Of a DNA stretch of 64,000 nucleotides, positions 8,415 to 17,088 are shown in pieces. The stretch is from Tatumella terrea. Lineage in GTDB: Bacteria; Pseudomonadota; Gammaproteobacteria; Enterobacterales; Enterobacteriaceae. The translations under genes and the position numbers were made by a program. Location of the stretch: contig NZ_BAAAFX010000026.1 of the NCBI RefSeq assembly GCF_039523755.1, positions 62,001-126,000 on the forward strand. The letters are read 5' to 3'. Each line of letters begins with the position of its first letter. Positions within the stretch are counted from its first letter, which is position 1. The notes beneath the pieces were generated by a model. That model was given only the letters and a program-made list of their open reading frames with translations. It was not told the origin of the DNA and did no database searches.

Positions 8415-9149
8415 TTACCCCTGCCGATCATGCCCGGTCAGGAGCCGCCTGAATAGGGTACAGGCCACCGTCAGCGTAATACCGGCAACAATCACTGACA
8501 TTGTCACATCCCACGGCCAGTGCATACCGAGTGCCATCCGGCTCCACATCACCACCATCGCCCAGACAAAGGTCGCAATGACGGTAATATAATGGCGTTT
8601 AACACCTGCCAGTACCAGCATCAGCAGTGCCCAGCAGGCCGCAAACATACTGTGCCCTGACGGGAAGGAGTAGCCAGTCTCATAAGCCCAATGTTGCCGC
8701 AGCCAGCCGGGGATCACCTGCTGCTGCCAGGCCACCCGCCCGACCAGCTGTCCGCGCTGCTGACGGGAAAGATGATAAAAACTGCCGACCGCGGTACCGG
8801 ACTCCTTGCTTATCCATAAGGTATAAGGCCTGGGTTCCTGCACGTAATGCTTGATAAGCTTGTTGACCCCCTGCCCGCCCCAGACCACCAGCACCACCAG
8901 CACTGCCGTCTGCGCGAGCTCACGGAGGCCCGCACCATCACTATAACGTAACCACAGCAGCCACCCGCCAAGCAGTAACGTGGTCAGTATACCCCAGGGC
9001 CTCGTCACCGTCTCAGTAAAGGCGAATAATAGCGGCTGAAGAGGCAGCGTATTACCGGGCTGCCAGTGCCAGCCCGATACCCAGACCAGCAGAGGCAGAC
9101 AGAGTAATATCAGCACACCGGCACTGACAGATTTTAAAACCATAAACAT
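8415..9149 (-). CDS. pgpB: Phosphatidylglycerophosphatase B / undecaprenyl-pyrophosphate phosphatase
   Basis: A 244-aa integral membrane phosphatase of the PAP2 family. PgpB dephosphorylates phosphatidylglycerophosphate, phosphatidic acid and undecaprenyl pyrophosphate. All three PAP2 motifs are present: KHYVQEPRP, PSGHSMFA and SRMALGMHWPWDV, carrying the catalytic His residues and the Asp. Several hydrophobic helices surround them. It diverges from ribA, with the shared promoter region at 9150-9360. Confidence 0.95.
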   Translation of the reverse strand: MFMVLKSVSAGVLILLCLPLLVWVSGWHWQPGNTLPLQPLLFAFTETVTRPWGILTTLLLGGWLLWLRYSDGAGLRELAQTAVLVVLVVWGGQGVNKLIKHYVQEPRPYTLWISKESGTAVGSFYHLSRQQRGQLVGRVAWQQQVIPGWLRQHWAYETGYSFPSGHSMFAACWALLMLVLAGVKRHYITVIATFVWAMVVMWSRMALGMHWPWDVTMSVIVAGITLTVACTLFRRLLTGHDRQG

Positions 9150-9360
9150 CGGATATCCTTTTTCTGCCTGTCGTTAGTGAAAATTATCATTTTCTGCGCC
9201 TGCCGCAATACGTTATTCTCCCCGCTTGCCTGATTGTGCTTTCGCGCCGGCATGAGCGGCATAATATTACGTTACGATGCACAATTATGGCACAATACGG
9301 AGATAACCTCTGCCGTTCAGAGTGCTGATAATAATACAGTTTTAGAGTAACGGAGTTTAC

Positions 9361-9963
9361 ATGCAACTTAAGCGGGTGGCGCAGGCCACACTACCCACAC
9401 CCTGGGGCGATTTCCTGATGGTGGGGTTTGAAGAAATAAAAACAGGTAAAGACCACGTCGCGCTGGTCTATGGCGATATCAGTGGCGAGACGCCCGTCCT
9501 TGCCAGAGTTCACTCTGAATGTCTGACCGGGGATGCGCTATTCAGCTTACGTTGTGACTGTGGTTTCCAGCTTGAAGCCGCACTCAATGCCATCGCCACC
9601 GAAGGCCGGGGTGTCCTGCTGTATCATCGTCAGGAAGGCAGAAATATTGGCCTGCTGAATAAAATCCGTGCTTACGCGTTGCAGGATCAGGGACTGGATA
9701 CTGTCGAGGCGAACCTCAGACTCGGCTTTGCCGCCGATGAGCGTGATTTTACGCTGTGTGCCGATATGTTCAGTTTACTGGACGTTCACGCTGTCCGCTT
9801 GCTGACCAATAATCCACGGAAGGTCAGAGTACTGGCCGATGCCGGGATCAATATTACCGAACGTGTCCCGCTTGAAGTCGGGAGAAACCCGAAGAACAGC
9901 GGTTATCTGGATACGAAAGCCTTAAAAATGGGGCATTTACTGCATCCGCACAATGATGACTGA
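9361..9963 (+). CDS. ribA: GTP cyclohydrolase II
   Basis: First committed step of riboflavin synthesis: GTP to 2,5-diamino-6-ribosylamino-pyrimidinone phosphate, formate and pyrophosphate. The 200-aa protein shows the zinc ligands C54, C65 and C67 in HSECLTGDALFSLRCDCG, the HRQEGRNIGL loop, and TNNPRKVRVL. The ATG at 9361 follows TAACGGAG. It matches E. coli RibA (196 aa) almost throughout. It stands alone between divergent pgpB and a convergent small gene. Confidence 0.98.
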   Translation: MQLKRVAQATLPTPWGDFLMVGFEEIKTGKDHVALVYGDISGETPVLARVHSECLTGDALFSLRCDCGFQLEAALNAIATEGRGVLLYHRQEGRNIGLLNKIRAYALQDQGLDTVEANLRLGFAADERDFTLCADMFSLLDVHAVRLLTNNPRKVRVLADAGINITERVPLEVGRNPKNSGYLDTKALKMGHLLHPHNDD

Positions 9964-10003
9964 TCCCCGTCCGCAGTAATCCGCCACTGTCCGTTCTGCG
10001 TTA

Positions 10004-10041
10004 CCCGTGATCCGCTGCCCGGCAGCAATACGGATCACGGG
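10004..10041. repeat. 11-bp inverted repeat downstream of ribA
   Basis: CCCGTGATCCG, a 16-nt loop, CGGATCACGGG, about 40 bp after the ribA stop. The stem is perfect but has no T run on either strand. It could be an mRNA 3'-end stabilising hairpin or a weak terminator. Confidence 0.6.
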
Positions 10042-10078
10042 CAACCCTCAGCCACCGGCAAACAATACCGTTAGCGGG

Positions 10079-10243
10079 TCAGGTCAGCAGCTGCAGGATA
10101 AGGAAGGTAACCCCTGCCCAGAAGGCCAGGCAGAGGAGTAATGCCAGCCCCCAGACGCGGCAACGATAACGGCAGAGAGACGTTTTACGTGAGGTTTCTG
10201 AAGCCGGAGACCCTTGCGGGCGGGTACGAAAAGAAAAATGCAT
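10079..10243 (-). CDS. ymiA: Small single-span membrane protein, YmiA-like
   Basis: A 54-aa protein with a basic N-terminal half (MHFSFRTRPQGSPASETSRK) and one C-terminal helix VWGLALLLCLAFWAGVTFL. The ATG at 10243 has AGGGA 6 bp upstream; an upstream GTG-type extension is less likely. E. coli has YmiA (46 aa), a basic tail plus one helix with an LFW motif, in the same position next to cysB. Identity rests on position and topology more than on sequence, so the symbol is provisional. Function unknown. Confidence 0.6.
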   Translation of the reverse strand: MHFSFRTRPQGSPASETSRKTSLCRYRCRVWGLALLLCLAFWAGVTFLILQLLT

Positions 10244-10382
10244 AATACATCCCTGTTTACCTGACAAAATACTTCAGCGGTCGTATCGGACTTGCGGAGT
10301 TATTCTGTCGCCGGTCATCCATGACCGGCATGATAAAGATCAAAGTTAACATCAGCCACGTCGGGCCGATGTCACGTTCCGG

Positions 10383-11357
10383 TTATTTAACCGGTAAACG
10401 GATATCTTTAAACATCGCTTCAATATCTTCATTCGAGCGTAAAGCAATCGCCGCATCCACCACATCCCGGGTCAGATGAGGGGCAAATCGCTGAATAAAG
10501 TCATACATATAGGTTCTGAGGAAACTGCTGCTCCTGAAACCTATTTTAGTGGTGCTGTAGGTGAAAATATCAGACACATCGATCTTCACCAGATCGGTTT
10601 CCGTCACCGGGTCGATGGCCATACTGGCAATCACCCCAATCCCCAGTCCCAGACGAACATAGGTTTTAATGACATCTGCGTCGGTGGCGGTAAAAACAAT
10701 CTTTGGTGTCAGACCGGCCTGATTGAAAGCAGAATCCAGTTCAGAACGGCCGGTGAACCCAAAGGTATAGGTCACCAGCGGAAACTCGGCTAGGTCCTGG
10801 ATAGTCACCCGCGCTTTTTCGGTCAGCGGATGTCCCGGCGGAACGACGATGGCACGGTTCCAGTGGTAACAGGGCAGCATCACTAAATCATCATAGAGGT
10901 GTAACGCCTCGGTCGCGATAGCGAAGTCAGCATTGCCTTTTGATACCGCTTCCGCTATCTGCGTCGGCGACCCCTGATGCATGTGCAGGGATACCCGCGG
11001 ATAACGCTGGATAAAACCTTTGATGACGGGGGGAAGCGCATAACGTGCCTGGGTATGTGTGGTTGCGACGTACAGAGATCCCTGATCCGGCCAGGTATGC
11101 TCACCGGCGACCGATTTTATCGCTTCCACTTTAGATAATACTTCACGCGCAATACGAATGATTTCATCGCCGGCCGGGGTCACCTGAGTCAGGTGTTTAC
11201 CACTGCGGGAGAAGATTTGCACACCGAGCTCATCTTCCAGCATACGAACCTGTTTACTGATCCCCGGCTGGGAGGTATAAAGCCCTTCCGCAGTGGAGGA
11301 AACATTCAGGTTATGGTTAACGACTTCGACGATATAGCGTAATTGCTGTAATTTCAT
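10383..11357 (-). CDS. cysB: LysR-type activator of the cysteine regulon
   Basis: A 324-aa regulator, the same length as E. coli CysB. It activates sulfate uptake and cysteine synthesis genes with N-acetylserine as inducer. The N-terminal helix-turn-helix reads MKLQQLRYIVEVVNHNLNVS then SSTAEGLYTSQPGISKQVRM. The effector domain holds ATTHTQARYALP, a sulfate/acetylserine site motif (the TTHTQ run near residue 100). An AT-rich 160-bp leader separates it from topA. Confidence 0.98.
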   Translation of the reverse strand: MKLQQLRYIVEVVNHNLNVSSTAEGLYTSQPGISKQVRMLEDELGVQIFSRSGKHLTQVTPAGDEIIRIAREVLSKVEAIKSVAGEHTWPDQGSLYVATTHTQARYALPPVIKGFIQRYPRVSLHMHQGSPTQIAEAVSKGNADFAIATEALHLYDDLVMLPCYHWNRAIVVPPGHPLTEKARVTIQDLAEFPLVTYTFGFTGRSELDSAFNQAGLTPKIVFTATDADVIKTYVRLGLGIGVIASMAIDPVTETDLVKIDVSDIFTYSTTKIGFRSSSFLRTYMYDFIQRFAPHLTRDVVDAAIALRSNEDIEAMFKDIRLPVK

Positions 11358-11516
11358 AGCCCACCTTTTCGGGACAAAAGGTACTTATTGCCTGCATTCC
11401 TGCAAAAAAGTTATCTGATTAATTTATATTTATTAACAGGCTATCTATTGCTGTTAACTATAACCACTATAGCATTAATTTATAATTAACAGAACAAATA
11501 GCTATATCCGTTAAAT

Positions 11517-11540
11517 TAAAAAAGCCAGCAAATGCTGGCT
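11517..11540 (-). terminator. Rho-independent terminator of topA
   Basis: On the minus strand AGCCAGCA, a 2-nt centre, TGCTGGCT, then TTTTT, 20 bp after the topA stop and before the cysB promoter region. Confidence 0.88.
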
Positions 11541-11558
11541 TCTTTGAGACAAAAAATA

Positions 11559-14156
11559 CTACTTTTTCACTTCCTGCCACTGACCATCAATAAAGAACAT
11601 TGACCAGCCGGTCGCCTTACCGTCTTTTTCCGAAGACACATATTGCTGTTTAGTCTTACGACTAAAGCGGACCAGCGTTTTATTCCCATTGGGATCAACG
11701 GCCGGCGCCTGAGTCAGATACGTAAACTTCTCCGGCAGACGGTCGCTGAACCGCTGTAACTCTTCCACCAGCGGTGCGCGTGTCTCGCGGGATTTCGGGA
11801 AGGTGTTGGCGGCCAGGAATATACCCGCGGCCCCGTCACGCAGCACAAAATAGGCGTCAGACTTCTCACAGGCAAGCTCAGGTAACGGCACCGGATCTTC
11901 TTTCGGCGGAGCCACATCGCCGTTACGCAGGATCTTGCGGGTATTTTTACAGTCGTCGTTGGTACAGGCCATGTATTTTCCGAAACGCCCCATCTTCAGG
12001 TGCATTTCGCTGCCACATTTTTCGCATTCCACGACCGGACCATCATACCCTTTAATCCGGAACTCACCTTCTTCGATTTCATACCCGTCGCAGGAAGGGT
12101 TATTACCGCAGACATGCAGTTTACGTTTCTCATCGATCAGGTAACTGTCCATGGCGGTACCGCATTTACGGCAACGGGGACGCGCACGCAGGGCGTTAGT
12201 TTCCGCATCTTCACCTTCCAGAATATTAAGGACTTCATTTTCCGGGATCAGGTTAATCGTCTGCTTACAACGCTCTTTTGGCGGCAGTGCATACCCGGAA
12301 CACCCAAGGAAGACCCCTGTGGTGGCGGTACGGATGCCCATATGCCGCTGACAGGTCGGACATTCGATCGAGGTCAGCACCATCTGATTCGGTTGCATGC
12401 CACCCTCTTCCGGATCTTTGTCTGCTTTCTGCAGCTGATCACTAAAATCGGTGAAGAAATGATCCAGAACGGCACGCCACTCGGCCTGATTATTCGCCAC
12501 CTGGTCGAGGTTGTCCTCCATCCGCGCGGTAAAATCATAATTCATCAGCTCGCGGAAGTTATCTTCCAGACGATCGGTGACGATTTCCCCCATCTTTTCT
12601 GCATAGAAACGACGGCTCTCCACCCGGACATACCCCCTGTCCTGGATGGTTGAGATGATGGAGGCGTAGGTCGAAGGACGACCGATACCGCGTTTTTCAA
12701 GCTCACGGACCAGCGAGGCTTCACTGAAGCGGGCCGGTGGCTTGGTGAAGTGCTGCGCCGGCAATACTTCCAGCAGCGCAGGTGCATCACCCACCTCAAT
12801 AGCCGGCAGCGTCAGGTCATCATCGTTCTTGCGTAAGGCCGGCATAACGCGCGTCCAGCCATCAAAACGCAGCGTACGTCCTTTCGCTTTAAGCCGGTAA
12901 TCTCCTGCCATCACCGTCAGGGTGGTGGAGTCATACTTTGCCGGCACCATCTGACACGCCACAAACTGACGCCAGATCAGCTGATATAACTTCTGCGCAT
13001 CGGCTTCCATGTCTTTCAGTTGTTCGGCCAGGATATTGACATCAGACGGACGAATAGCCTCGTGCGCTTCCTGAGAATTATCTTTATTGGTATAGATATT
13101 GGCATTGTCCGGCAGGTATTTATTACCGAAATTACTGTCAATATAGCCCCGGGCCATTTCGATCGCGTCCTGGCTCAGGTTGGTGGAATCCGTACGCATA
13201 TAAGTAATGTGGCCGCTCTCATAGAGTCGTTGTGCCAGCATCATGGTTTTCTTTACACCGTAGCCCAGACGGGTACTCGCCGCCTGTTGCAGAGTCGACG
13301 TAATAAAAGGTGCGCCAGGTTTACTGCTGGTCGGTTTATCCTCCCGCTCAGTGACCTGATAGGTCGCTTTTTCCAGCTCAGCGACCGCCGCCGCGGTGGT
13401 CTCTTTATTGACCGGACGAAAGGCTTTGTCGTGATGATGCGACACACGCATCAACAAATCGACCCCCTGCGGGGTATTCAGCCGGGCATCCACTTCCCAG
13501 TATTCTTCCGGGACAAAGGCTTTGATTTCACGTTCACGTTCGACCACCAGCCGCACAGCCACGGACTGGACACGACCGGCAGATAAACCGCGCGCCACTT
13601 TTTTCCACAACAGAGGTGAGACCATGTAACCCACCACACGGTCCATAAAACGACGTGCCTGCTGGGCATTCACACGGTCAATATTCAGTTCACCCGGCTC
13701 TTCAAAGGCCTGGCGGATCGCATTCTTAGTGATCTCGTTAAACACAACGCGGCTGAAGCGCGAATCGTCTCCACCGATGACTTCACGCAGGTGCCAGGCA
13801 ATCGCCTCTCCTTCGCGGTCCAAATCCGTTGCGAGATAAATATGGTCAGCATCGGCTGCCAGGGTTTGTAATTCAGAAACGACTTTTTCTTTACCCGGTA
13901 AGATCTGGTAATTAGCTTTCCAGTTGTGCCACGGATCGACACCCATGCGGTTCACCAGAGCAGCTTTCTCGTCTTTTTTTCCTGACTTTGCTGTTTTGGC
14001 CTTGCCGGCTTCTGCCGTCTTCTTAGCCAGGGATCCGCTGGTCGGCAGATCCCGGATGTGACCCACGCTGGACTTAACGACAAAGCCACTGCCAAGGTAT
14101 TTATTAATAGTTTTAGCCTTTGCCGGTGACTCAACAATAACGAGTGCTTTACCCAT
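11559..14156 (-). CDS. topA: DNA topoisomerase I
   Basis: An 865-aa type IA topoisomerase that relaxes negative supercoils. The Toprim domain begins MGKALVIVESPAKAKTINKY and carries the acidic triad DLDREGEAIAWH. The active-site Tyr lies in HITYMRTDSTNLS near residue 320. The C-terminus has zinc ribbons (CPTCQRHMG, CRKCGTAMDS...CGNNPSCDGYE, CEKCGSEMH...CTNDDCKN) and a final DNA-binding region ending SMFFIDGQWQEVKK. Length equals the E. coli enzyme. Divergent from yciN. Confidence 0.98.
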   Translation of the reverse strand: MGKALVIVESPAKAKTINKYLGSGFVVKSSVGHIRDLPTSGSLAKKTAEAGKAKTAKSGKKDEKAALVNRMGVDPWHNWKANYQILPGKEKVVSELQTLAADADHIYLATDLDREGEAIAWHLREVIGGDDSRFSRVVFNEITKNAIRQAFEEPGELNIDRVNAQQARRFMDRVVGYMVSPLLWKKVARGLSAGRVQSVAVRLVVEREREIKAFVPEEYWEVDARLNTPQGVDLLMRVSHHHDKAFRPVNKETTAAAVAELEKATYQVTEREDKPTSSKPGAPFITSTLQQAASTRLGYGVKKTMMLAQRLYESGHITYMRTDSTNLSQDAIEMARGYIDSNFGNKYLPDNANIYTNKDNSQEAHEAIRPSDVNILAEQLKDMEADAQKLYQLIWRQFVACQMVPAKYDSTTLTVMAGDYRLKAKGRTLRFDGWTRVMPALRKNDDDLTLPAIEVGDAPALLEVLPAQHFTKPPARFSEASLVRELEKRGIGRPSTYASIISTIQDRGYVRVESRRFYAEKMGEIVTDRLEDNFRELMNYDFTARMEDNLDQVANNQAEWRAVLDHFFTDFSDQLQKADKDPEEGGMQPNQMVLTSIECPTCQRHMGIRTATTGVFLGCSGYALPPKERCKQTINLIPENEVLNILEGEDAETNALRARPRCRKCGTAMDSYLIDEKRKLHVCGNNPSCDGYEIEEGEFRIKGYDGPVVECEKCGSEMHLKMGRFGKYMACTNDDCKNTRKILRNGDVAPPKEDPVPLPELACEKSDAYFVLRDGAAGIFLAANTFPKSRETRAPLVEELQRFSDRLPEKFTYLTQAPAVDPNGNKTLVRFSRKTKQQYVSSEKDGKATGWSMFFIDGQWQEVKK

Positions 14157-14519
14157 AGATAACTTTACCTAATAAAAACGTCCTGAAGAACGGGAGAGGA
14201 GAACTCCCCTGATTTGCAACAACGCTACTTGCTGCTGACTCCCGCGGTTCACGCCATGATCGGTTGATAACTGATAATAGCCCGGAAATTAACAGTATGA
14301 TTAAAATAATCTTTTACTTTAGTTTTCCGGCCGGCCGTGAAGCGGGCTCCCTGATTCGCAAATCGTCCACACTCTACCTGATAAAATTTGAGACGCAACT
14401 TTATTAGCATCCTGACGAATTTCCACCCGGCTTCACCGGCAAAAATTTTGTGGTAGCCGGGAAAAGCGCTTACAATACCCACACTCTCTGTCATGTCTTT
14501 AACAACGATGAGGAAAACC
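14157..14519. other. Divergent control region topA-yciN, 363 bp
   Basis: It holds the 5' regions of topA (minus) and yciN (plus). The long antisense frame at 14249-14566 overlaps the yciN start and shows no protein family signal. Multiple topA promoters are expected by analogy with E. coli, but I could not assign any with confidence. Confidence 0.5.
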
Positions 14520-14771
14520 ATGTCTGAACACCCTGAATTTATGGATAAAACAGCGCTGCTCGACATCGCGAATCAGTTTATACGCGGGCATGATGACTAC
14601 TTTGCGGCAATGCAGGTGACCGGTGTTGATGAAAAAAACGGACACCTGATATTCAGCGGTCCGCTGTTCACCGATGCGCAGGGTTTACCGACACGCCAGA
14701 CGACCGCGGTGTTTAACGTCTTTAAATTCCTGACGCTGAACTTATCATCACGCTACCGTCTGAAACACTAA
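14520..14771 (+). CDS. yciN: Conserved protein YciN (DUF2498)
   Basis: An 83-aa cytoplasmic protein of unknown function, the same length as E. coli YciN. It begins MSEHPEFMDKTALLDIANQF at the ATG at 14520, with GAGGA upstream. The conserved middle and end (TGVDEKNGHLIF, DAQGLPTRQTTAVFNVFK) match the family. An upstream ATG at 14493 would add nine unconserved residues and lacks a ribosome binding site. Its stop overlaps a perfect hairpin. Confidence 0.93.
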   Translation: MSEHPEFMDKTALLDIANQFIRGHDDYFAAMQVTGVDEKNGHLIFSGPLFTDAQGLPTRQTTAVFNVFKFLTLNLSSRYRLKH

Positions 14772-14793
14772 CCCCGGGAAATCCCGGGGTTAG
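14768..14793. terminator. Hairpin between convergent yciN and sohB
   Basis: CTAACCCCGGGA, 2 nt, TCCCGGGGTTAG: a near-perfect 12-bp palindrome starting inside the yciN stop codon. There is no long T run, so it may act as a 3' barrier rather than a classical terminator. Confidence 0.6.
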
Positions 14794-14821
14794 AGGTTGT
14801 CATCAGAGCCACTGACGGTGG

Positions 14822-15868
14822 TTAAAGTAGCGGTTTTTCTCCACGTTGCCACCATTTCTGCAGCATACGTTCAGCGACCTGCGCACCGCTCTGAGTAAAG
14901 CGTTCAATGATGCTTTTCTTTTTACTGTAGCCGACCGACAGAATATTAAACTTATCCATCTGGCGGATGATCACTTCATCACTGGTGGCGATTTCATCAA
15001 CCAGGCCATTTTCCAGGGCCTGGCGACCATACCAGTGTTCGCCCGTGGCGACGGACTCGATATCCAGCCCGGGGCGCATCTGATGAACAAAGGATTTAAA
15101 CAGCAGATGCGTTTCGTTCAGATCTTCACGGAATTTCTCGCGCCCTTCTTCAGTGTTTTCACCCAGCAGCGTCAGAGTACGTTTATACTGTCCGGCCGTG
15201 TGAAGCTCAATATCGATATCATTGCGTTTCAGCAGACGATTAAAGTTAGGCACCTGGGCTACCACCCCGATAGAGCCGATGATCGCGAACGGCGCCGCGA
15301 TGATACGTGAAGCGACACAGGCCATCATATAACCGCCGCTGGCAGCCACTTTGTCAACCACCGCCGTCAGGGGAATACCGTGGTCACGCAGACGTTGCAG
15401 CTGCGATGCCGCCAGGCCATAGCCATGGACCACCCCCCCCGGACTTTCCAGACGTAACAGAACTTCATCTCCGGCAGAGGCCACCGACAGGACAGCAGAA
15501 ATTTCTTTACGCAATGAGGCTACCTCACCCGCATCCATGCTGCCTTTAAAATCAAGCAGGAAAAGAGTGTTTTTGCACTCTTCACTGATCCCCTGTTTTG
15601 CCTTCGCCTTACTGGCTTTCGCTTTCTCTTTACGCTGTTTCTTTTCCGCTTTCAGGAAGAGCTTTTGTTCATGCTCCGGCAGTTTTGCGACCGCCAGCGT
15701 TTGTTTCAGGGTCTGATAATCTTCCCCCGGGTGCCCTAACTGAAGCTGACCCTGTCCCCCTTTCTTACGGGAAGAGAGGCTCACAATGGCCACTGCCAGC
15801 GCAATAATAGCCACGACAACAGTGACAATTTTCGCTAAAAATAATCCATATTCTGCAATAAAACTCAC
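14822..15868 (-). CDS. sohB: S49-family inner-membrane peptidase SohB
   Basis: A 348-aa membrane-anchored serine protease of the SppA/ClpP superfamily; E. coli SohB (349 aa) suppresses htrA loss when overexpressed. The N-terminal helix LFLAKIVTVVVAIIALAVAI is followed by a lysine-rich cytoplasmic linker (KAEKKQRKEKAKASKAKAKQ). The catalytic Ser lies in KVAASGGYMMACVASRI and the likely general-base Lys in HTAGQYKRTLT. Physiological substrates are not well known. Divergent from yciK. Confidence 0.97.
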   Translation of the reverse strand: MSFIAEYGLFLAKIVTVVVAIIALAVAIVSLSSRKKGGQGQLQLGHPGEDYQTLKQTLAVAKLPEHEQKLFLKAEKKQRKEKAKASKAKAKQGISEECKNTLFLLDFKGSMDAGEVASLRKEISAVLSVASAGDEVLLRLESPGGVVHGYGLAASQLQRLRDHGIPLTAVVDKVAASGGYMMACVASRIIAAPFAIIGSIGVVAQVPNFNRLLKRNDIDIELHTAGQYKRTLTLLGENTEEGREKFREDLNETHLLFKSFVHQMRPGLDIESVATGEHWYGRQALENGLVDEIATSDEVIIRQMDKFNILSVGYSKKKSIIERFTQSGAQVAERMLQKWWQRGEKPLL

Positions 15869-16040
15869 TCAGTCCACCTTAGTCAATTTCGGTTAAACGC
15901 ATGTTTTCCTGGCCGGCCTGAGGTACTGAGGGGCGCTAAAGCCGGCCGCTAAGCTGGAAATTAACAGCATGTTATTCTAGTGTACCATAGGATAATTTGC
16001 GGCATAACTGCATGAAATTTTTAAAACAAAGGAACCGCCT

Positions 16041-16802
16041 GTGAATGCTCAGCAACAAAGCAACCTGTTGAAAAACCGTACACTGTTAGTCACCGGCGCC
16101 TCGGACGGCATTGGTCGTGAAGCCGCCCTGACCTATGCCCGCCAGGGCGCCCGGGTACTGCTGGCCGGCAGAAACCGGCAAAAGCTCAATCAGGTCCGTG
16201 ACGATATCGCTGCCGCGGGACTGACTCCGGCTGCAGTACTGGTACTGGATTTTGCCACCGCCAGCGCTGAAGACTGCCGGCAATTTGCCGCAGAAGTTGC
16301 CACGCTCACCCCGCAGTTAGACGGCGTTCTGCATAATGCCAGTATCCTCGGTACCCTCCAGCCGATGGCAGAGATCCCGCCCGCCGAGTGGTCTCAGGTC
16401 ATGAAGGTCAATCTGGATACGACGTTTTTTCTGACCCAGGCCCTCCTGCCGCTACTGTTAACGTCACCTGCACCGTCACTGGTTTTCACCACCTCCAGTG
16501 TCGGGCGTGAAGGTCGGGCCGGATGGGGAACCTATGCCGTTTCCAAATTTGCCACCGAAGGAATGATGCAAATCCTGGCTGCCGAATATAAAGATACCGC
16601 CCTGCGGGTCAACTGTATTAATCCGGGGGGGACCCGTACTTCAATGCGTGCCAGCGCATTTCCGGAAGAAAATGCCGCACGGCTAAAAACCCCGGCCGAG
16701 ATTATGCCGATCTATCTGTATCTGATGAGTGATGAAAGTCTGGGGAAAACAGGTCACAGTTTTGATGCTCAGCCCGGCAGAAAAGCCGGTCCGGCTGAAT
16801 AG
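16041..16802 (+). CDS. yciK: Short-chain dehydrogenase/reductase YciK
   Basis: A 253-aa NAD(P)-dependent oxidoreductase of the SDR family. The Rossmann motif TGASDGIGR is near residue 20. The active-site residues are in the FTTSSVGREGRAGWGTYAVSK stretch (Ser, Tyr-x-x-x-Lys), and the C-terminus reads INPGGTRTSMRASAFP. The substrate is unknown. In E. coli yciK is followed by btuR (cob(I)alamin adenosyltransferase). Here the next 1.1 kb carries no btuR, but repeats and an IS element instead. Confidence 0.95.
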   Translation: MNAQQQSNLLKNRTLLVTGASDGIGREAALTYARQGARVLLAGRNRQKLNQVRDDIAAAGLTPAAVLVLDFATASAEDCRQFAAEVATLTPQLDGVLHNASILGTLQPMAEIPPAEWSQVMKVNLDTTFFLTQALLPLLLTSPAPSLVFTTSSVGREGRAGWGTYAVSKFATEGMMQILAAEYKDTALRVNCINPGGTRTSMRASAFPEENAARLKTPAEIMPIYLYLMSDESLGKTGHSFDAQPGRKAGPAE

Positions 16803-16860
16803 ACAGGTAAAGCGCTGTCGCGGCGTGTCTCTTTTCACCCAACTGATCAGCCGGGATGTT

Positions 16861-16881
16861 CCGGAAGGGAGATTCTTCCGG
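16861..16881. repeat. Small hairpin after yciK
   Basis: CCGGAAG, 7-nt loop, CTTCCGG, 58 bp after the yciK stop, with no T run. Possible 3'-end hairpin. Confidence 0.45.
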
Positions 16882-16932
16882 CTATCGCCTGACAGAACGA
16901 ATGATCCTCCGCACCGGGCATGGGGTGATGGG

Positions 16933-17088
16933 CAATAAATAGCCTCCGGCAGAGCCGGAGGCTTTTCAAAGGTGCCTGTCAGGCTCTCTTACCCGCAGCG
17001 CCCTGACAGGCGCATCGCAATCTGACATTGGCAGGTTGGATGACTTACGACCCGTAAACGGGTTTCCCGGATAAGGGATACAGTAAAA
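16933..17088 (+). repeat. Direct repeat R, left copy (156 bp)
   Basis: Positions 16933-17082 are identical base for base to 17711-17860; after one mismatch (G for A) five more bases match. Each copy contains a terminator-like hairpin (AGCCTCCGGC-AGA-GCCGGAGGCTTTT), a 10-bp stem (GCCTGTCAGG...CCTGACAGGC) and a small CCCGTAAACGGG stem. I do not recognise the sequence and saw no third copy in the window. The copies bracket the IS200-type element exactly. Confidence 0.95.

Noticed and set aside
12000..12653. 217-aa plus-strand frame inside topA
   Set aside because: It lies fully antisense to an intact, well-conserved topA and its sequence has no domain pattern.
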